From: Kitasatospora cineracea
GTDB lineage: Bacteria; Actinomycetota; Actinomycetes; Streptomycetales; Streptomycetaceae
Reading direction: 5' to 3'
NCBI RefSeq assembly: GCF_003751605.1
Contig: NZ_RJVJ01000001.1
Span: 868,001-932,000 of the forward strand
Length of the DNA: 64,000 nt
The notes beneath the pieces are model-generated. The model was not told the origin of the DNA and did no database searches. It was given only the letters and a program-made list of their open reading frames with translations. The position numbers and the translations under genes were made by a program. Positions 18,501 to 26,874 of the stretch are shown here, piece after piece; the first letter of the stretch is position 1; the number at the start of each line of letters is the position of its first letter.

Positions 18501-19524
18501 CGAAGCCGTCGAGGAAGCGCAGCCGCAGGTCCTCGGGCATCGGCGGCAGCCCGGCGACCTCGCCCCGGGTGACCTCCCGGGTGAGGCGCTCGTTGGCGGC
18601 GAGCATCGAGCCGGGCAGCCCGGTCTGGTCGCCGAACGGGGAGAGGATCTCCTCGTAGGCGTAGAACGGCCGGTAGGGGATCTCCACGCCGGCCCAGTAG
18701 CGGGCCAGGTCGGCCTCGCCGCGGCCGGCGGGCAGGCCGGCGAACTTGATCCGGGCCAGCGCCCGGCCCGCGTCGGCCTTCTCCTTCTCGCCCTCGTCGA
18801 TGCGCATCGGGACGGGCAGGATCCGGATCTCCCGGTCGCCGTAGCGGTCCTCGATCACCCGGGCGATCCGGGAGGCGCCGTCGATCGACTGGTCGCTGAG
18901 GGTGAAGCAGACCACCAGGTCGTCGGGCATCTCGACGGTGCAGATGTCGGCGGTGTCGGTGAGGCCGGTGCGGCTGTCGATCAGCACGTAGTCGTAGCGG
19001 CGCTTCATGTCGGCGCGCAGCGACTGGATGAACCGGCGCCCCTCGTAGCGCTCGTAGAGCAGGTCCCAGTCGAGCCGGGCGACGGAGTAGTCGCGGTTCT
19101 GCTGCCCGGCGGGGACGAGGTCGATCCGGCCGGTGCCGGGGAAGTGCGGCCAGGCCAGCGAGAGGGCGTGCGGGTGGATCCGGGCGAAGTCCTCGATCCA
19201 CTCCGGGTGCCGGTCGACCGGGCGGCGGGCCTCCTCCAGGTACTCGCCGAACAGGTCCATGATGCCGGTGGTGGCGGCGACCACCTCGGGGTTGAGGAAC
19301 GGCCGGAAGAACTGGGCGAGTCCGGGGGCCTCCAGGTCCCAGTCGACGACCAGCACCCGGTGCCCGTTGGCGGCCAGGATCCAGGCGGTGTTGGCCAGCG
19401 CCATGGTGCGGCCGGTGCCGCCCTTGTAGGAGTAGAAGGTGACGATCCGGCCCTGCCGGTCCTCGGTGGCGGTGTCGCGGCGGGGCGACTGGTGCTGCGG
19501 GCCCTTCGTCGGCCTCTCGGTCAT
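15523..19524 (-). CDS. fxsT: FxSxx-COOH system NB-ARC/TPR protein FxsT
   Basis: 1333 residues from ATG 19524 (GGAGGG 9 bases upstream). Four modules are visible. A ParA/MinD-like P-loop domain has YKGGTGRT (residues 33-40) and VLVVDWDLEAPG. A TIR-like domain at about 345-470 begins LYLSYVPEDRAWADW. An NB-ARC STAND ATPase has Walker A GLGGVGKTQ (about 535) and Walker B LLIFDNADEPGE. About 400 residues of TPRs follow, in which ALDQDTYDQF, LDQDTVERNA and related units repeat. This is the established FxsT layout. STAND/TIR builds suggest a signal-sensing or conflict role, but function is unproven. Confidence 0.9.
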   Translation of the reverse strand: MTERPTKGPQHQSPRRDTATEDRQGRIVTFYSYKGGTGRTMALANTAWILAANGHRVLVVDWDLEAPGLAQFFRPFLNPEVVAATTGIMDLFGEYLEEARRPVDRHPEWIEDFARIHPHALSLAWPHFPGTGRIDLVPAGQQNRDYSVARLDWDLLYERYEGRRFIQSLRADMKRRYDYVLIDSRTGLTDTADICTVEMPDDLVVCFTLSDQSIDGASRIARVIEDRYGDREIRILPVPMRIDEGEKEKADAGRALARIKFAGLPAGRGEADLARYWAGVEIPYRPFYAYEEILSPFGDQTGLPGSMLAANERLTREVTRGEVAGLPPMPEDLRLRFLDGFARRRPTAPADLYLSYVPEDRAWADWISALLADAGYRVVPRDLGAGANPREATGRGIDSAYRTVALLSSSYLQSPQAQALWDRTVLADPAGARRQLIPVRVSDVRLNAPYNNRNPVDLIGRDEAAAATALLRALGRTETELPERSPGAPRFPGTKPTYWEVPQRNHSFTGRVKVLDDLRAQLAGGTTAVLPPPQTLYGLGGVGKTQVALEYAHRYMSHYDLVWWIDAEQSENVVADLADLAGRLGLRVGDNVSEAAQATRDALRQGIPTPNWLLIFDNADEPGEIRRFFPDGPGHILVTSRNQGWSGQAGVLNVDVFDRTESVDHLTRRVRGLARADADRVAEAVGDLPLAVEVAAAWLETTRTPVETYVNQLKAEATKVLAAGETPVDYPTPVGLTWNVSIARLREQSPAAVRLLELCAFFAPEPISLRQFFFSEQMRIALFPYDEELTDTFLLGKVLRAVSRYALAKTDAGSDSFQVHRLVQAVVRSGMSENERNLAMHQVHRILVNARPSRGDTDDPANWPTLEKIWPHLTPSRAQDCDEREVRELLIDRVRYLWKRVDLDQALQLGRQLDAAWTVRSESEPDQAEQKIWRRQILSLRLQIANVLRSKGSYGESLALNQATLLGQRELLGEHHPYTLMTANSMAADLRYLNRFQEALALDQDTYDQFVELFGEDDPRTLTVANNLAIDHRLVGNSLAARDLDQDTVERNAAVRGPHHPYTLGTKSNLARDLREMGDYKGSVELLREVTEAFADLQQSDLPEELRNAKSLAVSLRRAGQYTEARELTERTYERYVDLFGPDFADALACRLNLAADHSAAGDKETARDIATDAYEGHRRLFGDDHPFTFACENNLAIYLRGSGDLEGAITHGRTAAAGLARVLGDDHPFVLNAAINLANALAENGEHREAETLGRTAHEGLSQRYGATHPDALVCQANLAITLRDAGRRSEAEALRMQAVAGLVELFGEEHPSVVAARGWQRSNRDLEPQPL

Positions 19525-19637
19525 GAGATTCCCTCCCCCGGGCCCTTGGGTGCCCGTCGTGGTGCCGCACGCCGTGCTCACCGGTCGGAGTCCCGACCGT
19601 CCGGTGCCCTGCTGGCTGGTGCCGTTCCGGGCCCGGT

Positions 19638-20888
19638 TCAGGGCCCGATGCTGGGTCTGCGGTCGACCGGGCCGTCCTCGGGCCGGTCCTGGTACTGCTG
19701 CTGCTCGTGGGCGGTGCAGGCGCGCATCACGGCGCGCTCCATCTCGCCGCGGAACTCCTCGATGCTGCCGGGGGCGCCCACCGCGGGCTCCTCGCGCAGG
19801 GTGGGCCGCCGCCGGGAGCCGCGGCTGACGGTCAGCACGCTGTCGCCGAGTTCGTCGAGCATCCGCTCGTGGTCGAGGTTCTGCTGGTCGGCGCGGTTCC
19901 AGGGCTCGATGACGGCGACCGCGCCGTGGTTGCGCCGGTCGAGCCGGCGCACCGTCTCGGAGCGCCGCCCGTCCAGGAACGCCCACCGGTCGACCAGCAG
20001 CACGCAGGGCGCGTTCGGCCGCTCCCCGGTCAGCAGCTGTTCGGACTCCTCCTCGAACTCCCCGACGGTGGGGTGGAAGCCCATCCCGCGGGCGATGTCG
20101 GCGGCGTCCTGGGCCAGCGGCCGGGCGGAGTCCGGGCGGTAGGGCTGCCAGTCGGTGCGCCGCTCGCCGTAGCAGAGCGGGCTGCGCTGGGGCGGCAGTT
20201 CGCGCTCCCGGTAGGAGAACACCGCGATCCGCACCTGGTCGGCGGCGTCGGGCGGGTCGAAGGCGGACGGCTGGGACTCGAAGTCGAGCACCTGCCCGGC
20301 CGGGATGACGGTCTGCTCGGCGACGTCGACGATCCGCCGGGCCAGCCGCCACACCGCGGTGTGGTACTCGGAGCTGAACGCGGCGATCTTCATCAGCGCG
20401 TACAGGCCCTCGTTGGCGTACTCGGCGCCGAAGCTGTCGTGGTTGAACTGGAGTTCACCGGCCACCCGGGGCAGCTGGTAGTGCTCCATCGACACCCACA
20501 GCGCCGGGACGATGCCGGTCATCCGCTCGGCGGTGGGCCGCCGCTGGTAGACCGAGCGGCGGGTGAACAGGTGCCACTCCCGGCCGCACGCCTCGGACTT
20601 GAAGTAGCGGGGCGAGTACAGCGGCACGAACACCCGGCAGCTGGCCAGCTCCCGCGACAGCCGCTCGGCCCACTTCTGCCCCTGGTGCATCGAGCGGTCC
20701 ATGAACCCGACGGGGTGGCCGGACGGCGCGTCGGTGATCTGCAGGATCGCCTCGCACAGGTCCTGGTAGAGCTTGGCCACCCACAGGTTGGGGTCGGCCG
20801 CGCCCCGCGAGTTGATCCGCGGGGTGTGTGCGTAGCTGAGGAAGAAGTACGGCCTGGGAGCGTCCTTCCGCTGGCCCCCGCTGCTCAC
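19638..20888 (-). CDS. fxsC: TIR-like protein FxsC
   Basis: 416 residues from GTG 20888 (GGGAGG upstream). The N-terminal TIR-like domain begins PYFFLSYAHTPR and contains LASCRVFVPLYSPRYFKSEACGREWHLF, the usual TIR beta-D region. The C-terminal FxsC-specific domain runs from about residue 210 (VRIAVFSYRERELPP) and has CVLLVDRWAFLDGRR. It lies between the acetyltransferase and fxsT on the same strand (108 and 113-base gaps). FxsC members occur with FxSxx-COOH peptides. Whether the TIR domain hydrolyses NAD is unknown. Confidence 0.9.
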   Translation of the reverse strand: MSSGGQRKDAPRPYFFLSYAHTPRINSRGAADPNLWVAKLYQDLCEAILQITDAPSGHPVGFMDRSMHQGQKWAERLSRELASCRVFVPLYSPRYFKSEACGREWHLFTRRSVYQRRPTAERMTGIVPALWVSMEHYQLPRVAGELQFNHDSFGAEYANEGLYALMKIAAFSSEYHTAVWRLARRIVDVAEQTVIPAGQVLDFESQPSAFDPPDAADQVRIAVFSYRERELPPQRSPLCYGERRTDWQPYRPDSARPLAQDAADIARGMGFHPTVGEFEEESEQLLTGERPNAPCVLLVDRWAFLDGRRSETVRRLDRRNHGAVAVIEPWNRADQQNLDHERMLDELGDSVLTVSRGSRRRPTLREEPAVGAPGSIEEFRGEMERAVMRACTAHEQQQYQDRPEDGPVDRRPSIGP

Positions 20889-20996
20889 ACGCGCCTCCCC
20901 CGAGCCCGCCTGTCACTGTCTCCCCGAAAGGGACTCAAGTGTAGGAAGACCGGAGGTCCGAATGGAATAGGGCCTTGATCTGATGGCGACTCAACT

Positions 20997-21827
20997 TCAC
21001 CTGTTGCGGTACCAGTTGGCTGCGAGATCGACCGCTTCGCGGATCGGCATCAGGACGCTCGGGGCGGCGCCGACCGGGCCGCGCCGCAGGGTCGGCAGCT
21101 CCCGGAGCAGCATCGCGCCCATCGCCTCGAAGTGCCCGTCGTCCAGCCGGGTGGCGGTGAACTCCTCGACCACCCGCCGGGCGTCCTCGGTGCGCCGGAC
21201 GCAGGTGTACAGCTGCTCGGGCCGGTCGGGCTGCCAGTACTCCAGCAGGTGGAGGGGGGTGCAGTGGCGCATCGGCGCGCCCAGCATCAGGTGCTGGGCG
21301 CCGCTCCGGTACATCCGGCCGACGGGCGAGTCGTCGCCGAGGTGGCAGTCCAGCGGGTGCACCGAGGTGAGCTCCGCGGCGGCCGGGCCGAGCGCGGCGA
21401 ACGAGGTCTGCGGGTGCGGGCTGCGCAGCGCGCCGGGCCACTGCCGGACCACCTCGGCGAGCCGTCCCATGGCCGGGGAGGCGGCGGTGCGGCGGCGGTC
21501 CCAGGCGGGCATCCGGTCGTGGTAACCGGCCAGCTCGGCGCCGGTCAGGCCGGCGGTGTGCTCCCGGTAGTGGGGGGAGGTGCGGGAGTTCTCGGGTGTA
21601 GCGGTGTAGACGACCAGCGTGCCGCGCGCCCCCAGCGCCGACAGGAGCGCCTTCACCACCCCGTGCGCGCCCCCCGCGACCGGCCCGACCGCCCGCAGCG
21701 AGGACTGCACCAGCAGCGTCCCGCCCTCCCGGACGCCCAGGTCGCGCAGCTGGCCGGCCAGCCGGTCGACCGTCCCGGGCCGCCCGGTGCGCCCGGGTGC
21801 GGCCCGGAGCAGCGCGGTGTCGGTCAC
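20997..21827 (-). CDS. AAC(3)-fold N-acetyltransferase inside the FxS operon
   Basis: 276 residues from GTG 21827. The start overlaps the fxsB stop in a GTGA, so translation is coupled. Family motifs of aminoglycoside 3-N-acetyltransferases are present: LLVQSSLRAVGPVAGGAHGV, GTLVVYTATPENSR, MGRLAEVVRQWPGALRSPHP, and LGAPMRHCTPLHLLEY with an active-site-region His. Position and coupling argue that its substrate belongs to the FxS product (peptide or a linked amine), not an environmental aminoglycoside. That is inference. Confidence 0.88.
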   Translation of the reverse strand: MTDTALLRAAPGRTGRPGTVDRLAGQLRDLGVREGGTLLVQSSLRAVGPVAGGAHGVVKALLSALGARGTLVVYTATPENSRTSPHYREHTAGLTGAELAGYHDRMPAWDRRRTAASPAMGRLAEVVRQWPGALRSPHPQTSFAALGPAAAELTSVHPLDCHLGDDSPVGRMYRSGAQHLMLGAPMRHCTPLHLLEYWQPDRPEQLYTCVRRTEDARRVVEEFTATRLDDGHFEAMGAMLLRELPTLRRGPVGAAPSVLMPIREAVDLAANWYRNR

Positions 21828-24208
21828 CGCCGTCCCGCCGCGGCCCGCCAGGCGGCCAGGTTCTCGGCGGCGGCCGCCCGGGCGGCCCGCTCGGCGGCGG
21901 CGCCGACCGGCACCGCCAGCGCGGGGGCGAGCGCGGTGCGCATCCCCGCGGTGAAGCGCCGGCCGAGCGGGGTGAGCGCGCCGGAGCCGTCCAGCGTCCC
22001 GATCGCGTCGGCGGTGTGCGCCCGCCAGGTGGCCAGCTGCAGCCGGGCCGCGGCGGCCTCGTCGCCCCCGGCGCCGTCGAGCGCCCGCACCCGGCTCGCC
22101 CAGTACGCGGCGACCGCGAGGTGCGCGTAGGTGCCCTGCAGCAGGCCCTCCAGCGGGCGCGGGTCGGGCCGCCACGGCGCGTGGTAGAGCCGCTCGTCGG
22201 CCCGGTCGTGCAGGTCGTGCAGGTCGAGCACCGCGCCGAGCTTGACGTGCTGGAACTCGTGGGCGAGCAGCAGCGCCAGCACCGGCCCGGTGGTCGGCCG
22301 GGCGATGCCGACCGCCCCGTACGCCTGCCGGGCGGCGGCGCTGATGTCGCGCCCGGCCGGGCCGGGGGCGAGCGGGGTAACGGTGTCCAGACCGGCCGCG
22401 AGGCCGGCCGCGTACTCGGGCAGGTCCCGGCCGAGCAGGTCCCAGGCTTCGCCCAACGCGCCCGTCCAGGCGAGCAGTTCGGCGTCGTCGAGCCGGTCGG
22501 CGGGGGCCCACTGGTGGCTGTCGCGGTGCGGGTCGGTGTCCTCCAGGGCGAGCGTCCAGCCGGGCAGGGCGACCCGGCGGACGGGCTGCCACCGGTGGTC
22601 GCCGGGCCGGTCCCAGCCGACGGTGTGCCCGTCGCAGGCCAGCCCGTCGGCGGTGCCGCGCAGCACCGCCTCGGCCTTGCCGTCCACCCGCAGCCGGCCG
22701 AGCGTCGGCAGGTGCAGCCATCCCGCGCGGACCGGCAGCAGCAGTTCGAAGCCGATCCGCCCGCGGGCCGCGGCCGCCGCCGCCAGTTCGGCCAGCCCGC
22801 CGAGGTCCGCGCGCCCGTCCCCGCCGAGCAGCCGCACCGCCCAGGCCCGGGTGTACGGGTGGGCGAGCACCGCGTCGAGCGCGCCCGAGGCGCTGCGGTC
22901 GACCTCGGTCAGCAGCTGCCAGGCGGCGCTGTTCCCGGCCGCCCCGGCGGCGGTCACCAGCCGCCGGGAGAGCTCGAGTTGGGACTTCCCGAGGGCGGCG
23001 ACGGCGTCCGGTCCGCCGAGTCCGCGGGCCAGTTCGTCCAGGTGCCGGTCGGTGAGCGGCTGCCGCTGCTGGGCGGGCACGGCCGCCGGGGCGGCGGCGG
23101 TCCGGTCGCGGATGGTGGTGATGAGCTTCAAGAGGTCCCCGCAGTACACCGACGGGTGGTCGAAGCCCCCGCCGGTCCGGTATCGGTGGGCGTAGAGGCC
23201 ACCGCCGCAGCTGCGCACCACCGGGCAGGCCCGGCACTGCTCGGCGAGGCCCGCGAGGCCGGACTGCCGCTCGCGCATCCCCGGGTGCCGGGCGACCTCG
23301 TCCAGGCTGTGCGCGAACACGTCGAAGCCGGTGGCGGGCGCGCCGTCGTAGGCGGTCTTGAGGCTGTCGGCCTGCTCCAGCGTCCCGTCGGTCTCGACGA
23401 CCACCAGGTCGGCCGGGTCCAGGCCGAGCGACTCGGTGAGGCTGGAGCGGCCGCGCAGGGTGCGGTGCACCGAGTCGAAGATCCGCACCGGCACCGGGCG
23501 GCCCTGCGCGGTCCAGTGCCGGTGGACCGCCAGCAGCCAGTCCGCGTACGGGGTCGGGCCGGCGCCCTCGGGGGCGGTCGGCGGGTGGTCCCAGGTGGCG
23601 TGCGGGAGCAGGAAGTCGATCCGCGGCGGCCGTTCGGCGACCAGCGCCTCGTAGACGGCGACCGGGTCGTTGGCGACGTCGATCGTGCACAGCAGCCCGG
23701 CGTACAGGTGCCGGAACTCCGGTTCGCGCAGCAGGGCGAGGGCGGCCAGCACCTTGGCGTGGCTGGAGCGGCCGTCCGGGAAGAGCCGGTGCCGGTCGTT
23801 GGCGAGCCGGTCGCCGTCCAGCGAGACGCCGACCTTGACGTCCTGGTCGGCGAAGAGCTCCAGGAAGCGGCGGCTCAGCAGCACCCCGTTGGTGTGGATC
23901 CGCAGGTCCAGCGCGCACCCGGCGGGCAGGGCGGCGCGCAGCAGTTCGGCGGCCCGGCGCAGCCGGTCCGGGCCGGCCAGCAGCGGCTCCCCGCCGTGCA
24001 GCACGACGTGCACGGCGGGGAGCCGGTGGGTCCTGGCGTGTTCGCCGATCCGCCCGGCCGTCCGTTCCAGCACCGCGTCCGAGGCCGCCCTGGCCTTGCG
24101 GCTCCAGCTCGTGTCGGCGTGCTCGTACACGTAGCAGTGGTCGCAGGCCAGGTCACAGCGGCTGTGGACCTTCAGCACGAACTGGCTGAACGGCACGGTT
24201 CCGGACAT
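21824..24208 (-). CDS. fxsB: FxsB radical SAM/SPASM peptide maturase with fused HEXXH domain
   Basis: 794 residues. Radical SAM cluster motif C18-x3-C22-x2-C25 (HSRCDLACDHCYVYEH) is followed by the TIM-barrel strands. A SPASM region has CRACPVVRSCGGGLYAHRYR and a late Cys (SVYCGDLLK). About 300 helical residues follow, then a C-terminal domain with LLLAHEFQHVKLG (about residue 648), the HEXXH peptide-modification motif. FxsB-family enzymes form cyclophane crosslinks on the aromatic residue of FxS motifs. The HEXXH family includes alpha-ketoglutarate-dependent peptide beta-hydroxylases. The substrate is encoded 33 bases upstream. Confidence 0.93.
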   Translation of the reverse strand: MSGTVPFSQFVLKVHSRCDLACDHCYVYEHADTSWSRKARAASDAVLERTAGRIGEHARTHRLPAVHVVLHGGEPLLAGPDRLRRAAELLRAALPAGCALDLRIHTNGVLLSRRFLELFADQDVKVGVSLDGDRLANDRHRLFPDGRSSHAKVLAALALLREPEFRHLYAGLLCTIDVANDPVAVYEALVAERPPRIDFLLPHATWDHPPTAPEGAGPTPYADWLLAVHRHWTAQGRPVPVRIFDSVHRTLRGRSSLTESLGLDPADLVVVETDGTLEQADSLKTAYDGAPATGFDVFAHSLDEVARHPGMRERQSGLAGLAEQCRACPVVRSCGGGLYAHRYRTGGGFDHPSVYCGDLLKLITTIRDRTAAAPAAVPAQQRQPLTDRHLDELARGLGGPDAVAALGKSQLELSRRLVTAAGAAGNSAAWQLLTEVDRSASGALDAVLAHPYTRAWAVRLLGGDGRADLGGLAELAAAAAARGRIGFELLLPVRAGWLHLPTLGRLRVDGKAEAVLRGTADGLACDGHTVGWDRPGDHRWQPVRRVALPGWTLALEDTDPHRDSHQWAPADRLDDAELLAWTGALGEAWDLLGRDLPEYAAGLAAGLDTVTPLAPGPAGRDISAAARQAYGAVGIARPTTGPVLALLLAHEFQHVKLGAVLDLHDLHDRADERLYHAPWRPDPRPLEGLLQGTYAHLAVAAYWASRVRALDGAGGDEAAAARLQLATWRAHTADAIGTLDGSGALTPLGRRFTAGMRTALAPALAVPVGAAAERAARAAAAENLAAWRAAAGRR

Positions 24209-24241
24209 CGCGGGCGGACCGATCCGGCTGTTCCGCCCCGG

Positions 24242-24415
24242 TCAGATCGAGGACTGGAACGCGGCCACCGCCACCTGGCGGGCCGCCGCGGCCGGCAGCA
24301 CCCGGGCGATCTGTGCGGTGAGCTCTTCGGCGTCCAGGGCGGCGAGGTCCGCCAGGGCGGCGCGCTCGAGAGCGACCTGGGGCTCGGACAGGTCTTCGGC
24401 GAGTGCAGTGGTCAT
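24242..24415 (-). CDS. fxsA: FxSxx-COOH precursor peptide FxsA
   Basis: 57 residues from ATG 24415 (GAAGAAGG 9 bases upstream). The acidic, Ala/Leu-rich leader (DLAALDAEELTAQIARVL) ends with the C-terminus AAFQSSI, an exact F-x-S-x-x-COOH signature. The Phe53/Ser55 pair is the expected crosslink site for FxsB. It is the first gene of the minus-strand fxsA-fxsB-aac-fxsC-fxsT operon. A longer frame to 24499 lacks a better start. Confidence 0.92.
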   Translation of the reverse strand: MTTALAEDLSEPQVALERAALADLAALDAEELTAQIARVLPAAAARQVAVAAFQSSI

Positions 24416-24507
24416 CGGCGTTGCCTTCTTCACTGAGGCGTGCGGACGGGGAATCGCCGCAGCCGGAAGCCAGTGTCGTGAGTCACTGCGGCCTGACACC
24501 GATGTAC

Positions 24508-24534
24508 AGCATAGCCCCCGCAGGTTACCGCCAA
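24508..24534 (-). promoter_or_regulatory. Weak promoter candidate for the fxs operon
   Basis: Minus strand reads TTGGCG, 15 bases, TATGCT, about 95 bases before fxsA. The spacing is short of the ideal 17, so confidence is low. The rest of the 24416-24682 gap shows nothing else. Confidence 0.25.
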
Positions 24535-24682
24535 CCCCTTCACGAGAACCCCCGATTCGGCCTCCGGAGCCTGCCGCGCAAGGGAGTTGAAGCCGCGTCA
24601 GACCTCCTCCGTTTCACCCGTTCGGCGGTTCCCCGGTTCGACCGACCGTGCTAGCGGGAGTCGAACTGGGAGCCGGTGCCGG

Positions 24683-25402
24683 TCACGGGCAGAGCCGCTC
24701 CACCTGCCAACCTTCCTCGGAGGCGACGAAGCGCAGGCGGTCGTGCAGCCGGTTCTCCCGGCCCTGCCAGAACTCGACGGAGCGCGGGACGACCCGGTAG
24801 CCGCCCCAGAACGGCGGGACCGGAACGCCCTCGCCCTCCGGGTACCTGGCGGCCAGGTCGGCGTAGCGCCGCTCGAGCACCGCGCGATCCGCGACCGGGC
24901 TGGACTGCTCGCTGGCCCAGGCGCCGAGCTGGGAGCCGTGCGGGCGGGTGCGGAAGTAGGCGGCGGTCTCGTCCCGGCCGACCTTCTCCACCCGGCCGGC
25001 CACGATCACCTGGCGGGCCAGCGTGATCCACGGGAAGAGCAGCGCCGCGTTCGGGTTGGCGGCCAGGTCGGTGCCCTTGCGGGAGCCGTAGTTGGTGAAG
25101 AAGACGAAGCCGCGCCGGTCGTAGCCCTTGAGCAGGACGGTGCGCGCGGAGGGCACCCCGTGGGCGTCGGCGGTGGAGAGCACCATCGCGTTGGGCTCGG
25201 CCACCCCCGCCTCGCCCGCCTCGTGGAACCAGCGGCCGAACTGCTGGTAGGGGTCGTCGGCGAGCTGCTCCTCGGCCAGCCCCGCGTGCCGGTAGTGCTC
25301 GCGCATCGCGGACAGGTCCGGCCGGGGGAGCTCCCCGGTGGGCTCGACGGACAGGGACGGGGCGCTCGGCTCGGCGTTCGGGTGGCGTTCCGCGGTAGGC
25401 AC
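24683..25402 (-). CDS. pdxH: Pyridoxamine 5'-phosphate oxidase
   Basis: 239 residues from ATG 25402. Oxidises PNP/PMP to pyridoxal phosphate with FMN. Family segments: [42 protein letters not shown] (FMN and substrate contacts), [10 protein letters not shown] and the C-terminal signature [17 protein letters not shown] with the Arg/His pair that binds PLP. Slightly long because of a 25-residue unconserved N-terminus. Divergent from the citrate synthase gene. Supplies cofactor for serC and the decarboxylase elsewhere in the window. Confidence 0.95.
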   Translation of the reverse strand: MPTAERHPNAEPSAPSLSVEPTGELPRPDLSAMREHYRHAGLAEEQLADDPYQQFGRWFHEAGEAGVAEPNAMVLSTADAHGVPSARTVLLKGYDRRGFVFFTNYGSRKGTDLAANPNAALLFPWITLARQVIVAGRVEKVGRDETAAYFRTRPHGSQLGAWASEQSSPVADRAVLERRYADLAARYPEGEGVPVPPFWGGYRVVPRSVEFWQGRENRLHDRLRFVASEEGWQVERLCP

Positions 25403-25724
25403 GCCCCCATCATCCCGTACGACAAGCGCCGGGCGCCGCTGCGTCCGGGGAAACGGCTGGGGATAGGGTGGCTCGCCACCGCTTCACCACCCACTGCGCG
25501 GGAATTCGTCCGGCTGTCGCCCGGGACGTCCCGAAAAATCCGCCGAGGACGCCGGAGACGACAGGGGTTCGAGCGGCCCTCGGGGGAAACATCACCGTCG
25601 TGGTGTATGGCGCAATGCACTCCGTGCCTGACAATCTGACACCGAGTGCCAATCACCATCGGCCACCGGCGTGCCGCCCCACCACGGCCGCGTGCCGCAC
25701 CGGATCATTGAAGGAGCCGTTCTG
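25403..25724. other. Divergent promoter region of pdxH and citrate synthase
   Basis: 322 bases without a gene. A good ribosome site, AAGGAG, at 25711-25716 serves the citrate synthase. I could not pick confident -35/-10 pairs and see no riboswitch. Confidence 0.4.
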
Positions 25725-26825
25725 ATGTCGGATTTCGTACCCGGCCTTGAGGGTGTAGTCGCCTTCGAGAGCGAGATCGCCGAACCCGACCGCGAGGGCG
25801 GGGCGCTGCGCTACCGCGGGGTGGACATCGAGGACCTGGTCGGCCAGGTCTCCTTCGGGCACGTCTGGGGCCTGCTGGTGGACGGCAAGTTCGCCCCCGG
25901 CCTGCCGGCCGCCGAACCGTTCCCGATCCCGGTCCACTCCGGCGACATCCGGGTCGACGTGCAGTCCGCCCTCGCCATGCTCGCCCCGGTCTGGGGCCTC
26001 AAGCCGCTGCTGGACATCTCCGCCGAGCAGGCCCGCGACGACCTCGCCCGGGCCGCCGTGATGGCGCTGTCGTACGTGGCCCAGTCGGCCCGCGGCCAGG
26101 GCCGGCCGATGGTGCCGCAGCGCGAGATCGACAAGGCCGAGACGATCGTCGAGCGGTTCATGATCCGCTGGCGCGGCGAGCCGGACCCGAAGCACGTCAA
26201 GGCCGTCGACGCGTACTGGACCTCGGCCGCCGAGCACGGCATGAACGCCTCCACCTTCACCGCCCGGGTGATCGCCTCCACCGGCGCGGACGTGGCGGCG
26301 GCGCTGTCCGGCGCGGTCGGCGCGATGTCCGGCCCGCTGCACGGCGGCGCGCCGTCCCGCGTGCTCGGCATGATCGAGGAGATCGAGCGCACCGGCGACG
26401 CGGCCGGCTACGTGAAGAACGCCCTGGACAAGGGCGAGCGCCTGATGGGCTTCGGCCACCGGGTCTACCGCGCCGAGGACCCGCGCGCCCGGGTGCTGCG
26501 CCGCACCGCCAAGGAGCTCGGCGCGCCGCGCTTCGAGATCGCCGAGGCGCTGGAGAAGGCCGCCCTGGAGGAGCTGCACAACCGCCGCCCCGACCGCGTG
26601 CTGGCCACCAACGTCGAGTTCTGGGCCGCCATCATGCTGGACTTCGCCGAGGTCCCGGCGCACATGTTCACCTCGATGTTCACCTGCGCCCGCACGGCCG
26701 GCTGGTCGGCGCACATCCTGGAGCAGAAGCGCACCGGCCGGCTGGTCCGCCCGGCCGCCCGCTACATCGGCCCGGGCTCGCGCGGGCCGCAGGAGATCGA
26801 GGGCTGGGACCAGATCGCCGGCTGA
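25725..26825 (+). CDS. Citrate synthase 2 (short actinobacterial form)
   Basis: 366 residues from ATG 25725. The fold motifs of citrate synthase are present: GPLHGGAPSRV (first catalytic His) and LMGFGHRVYRAEDPR (second His), then MFTCARTAGWSAHILEQ (CoA/substrate Arg). Where most enzymes read NVDFY with the catalytic Asp, this protein reads NVEFW, an Asp-to-Glu change. It could be an active citrate or methylcitrate synthase or a specialised paralogue. It is shorter than the usual 430-residue type-II enzyme. Confidence 0.88.
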   Translation: MSDFVPGLEGVVAFESEIAEPDREGGALRYRGVDIEDLVGQVSFGHVWGLLVDGKFAPGLPAAEPFPIPVHSGDIRVDVQSALAMLAPVWGLKPLLDISAEQARDDLARAAVMALSYVAQSARGQGRPMVPQREIDKAETIVERFMIRWRGEPDPKHVKAVDAYWTSAAEHGMNASTFTARVIASTGADVAAALSGAVGAMSGPLHGGAPSRVLGMIEEIERTGDAAGYVKNALDKGERLMGFGHRVYRAEDPRARVLRRTAKELGAPRFEIAEALEKAALEELHNRRPDRVLATNVEFWAAIMLDFAEVPAHMFTSMFTCARTAGWSAHILEQKRTGRLVRPAARYIGPGSRGPQEIEGWDQIAG

Positions 26826-26843
26826 ACCCCTTCCGGGTGAAAA

Positions 26844-26874
26844 GCGGTCCGGCCACCGGCTCCGGCCGGACCGC
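26844..26874 (+). terminator. Hairpin terminator of citrate synthase gene
   Basis: GCGGTCCGGCC at 26844-26854 pairs perfectly with 26864-26874 over a 9-base loop, 19 bases after the stop. Confidence 0.75.

Noticed and set aside
15589..20142. 1517-residue plus-strand open frame antisense to fxsT/fxsC
   Set aside because: Low-complexity Val/Gly/Ala/Asp composition with no domain; the minus strand has four recognisable domains.
20997..21827. Aminoglycoside resistance gene
   Set aside because: The fold is AAC(3), but the GTGA overlap with fxsB and the operon context make a role in the peptide system more likely than drug resistance.
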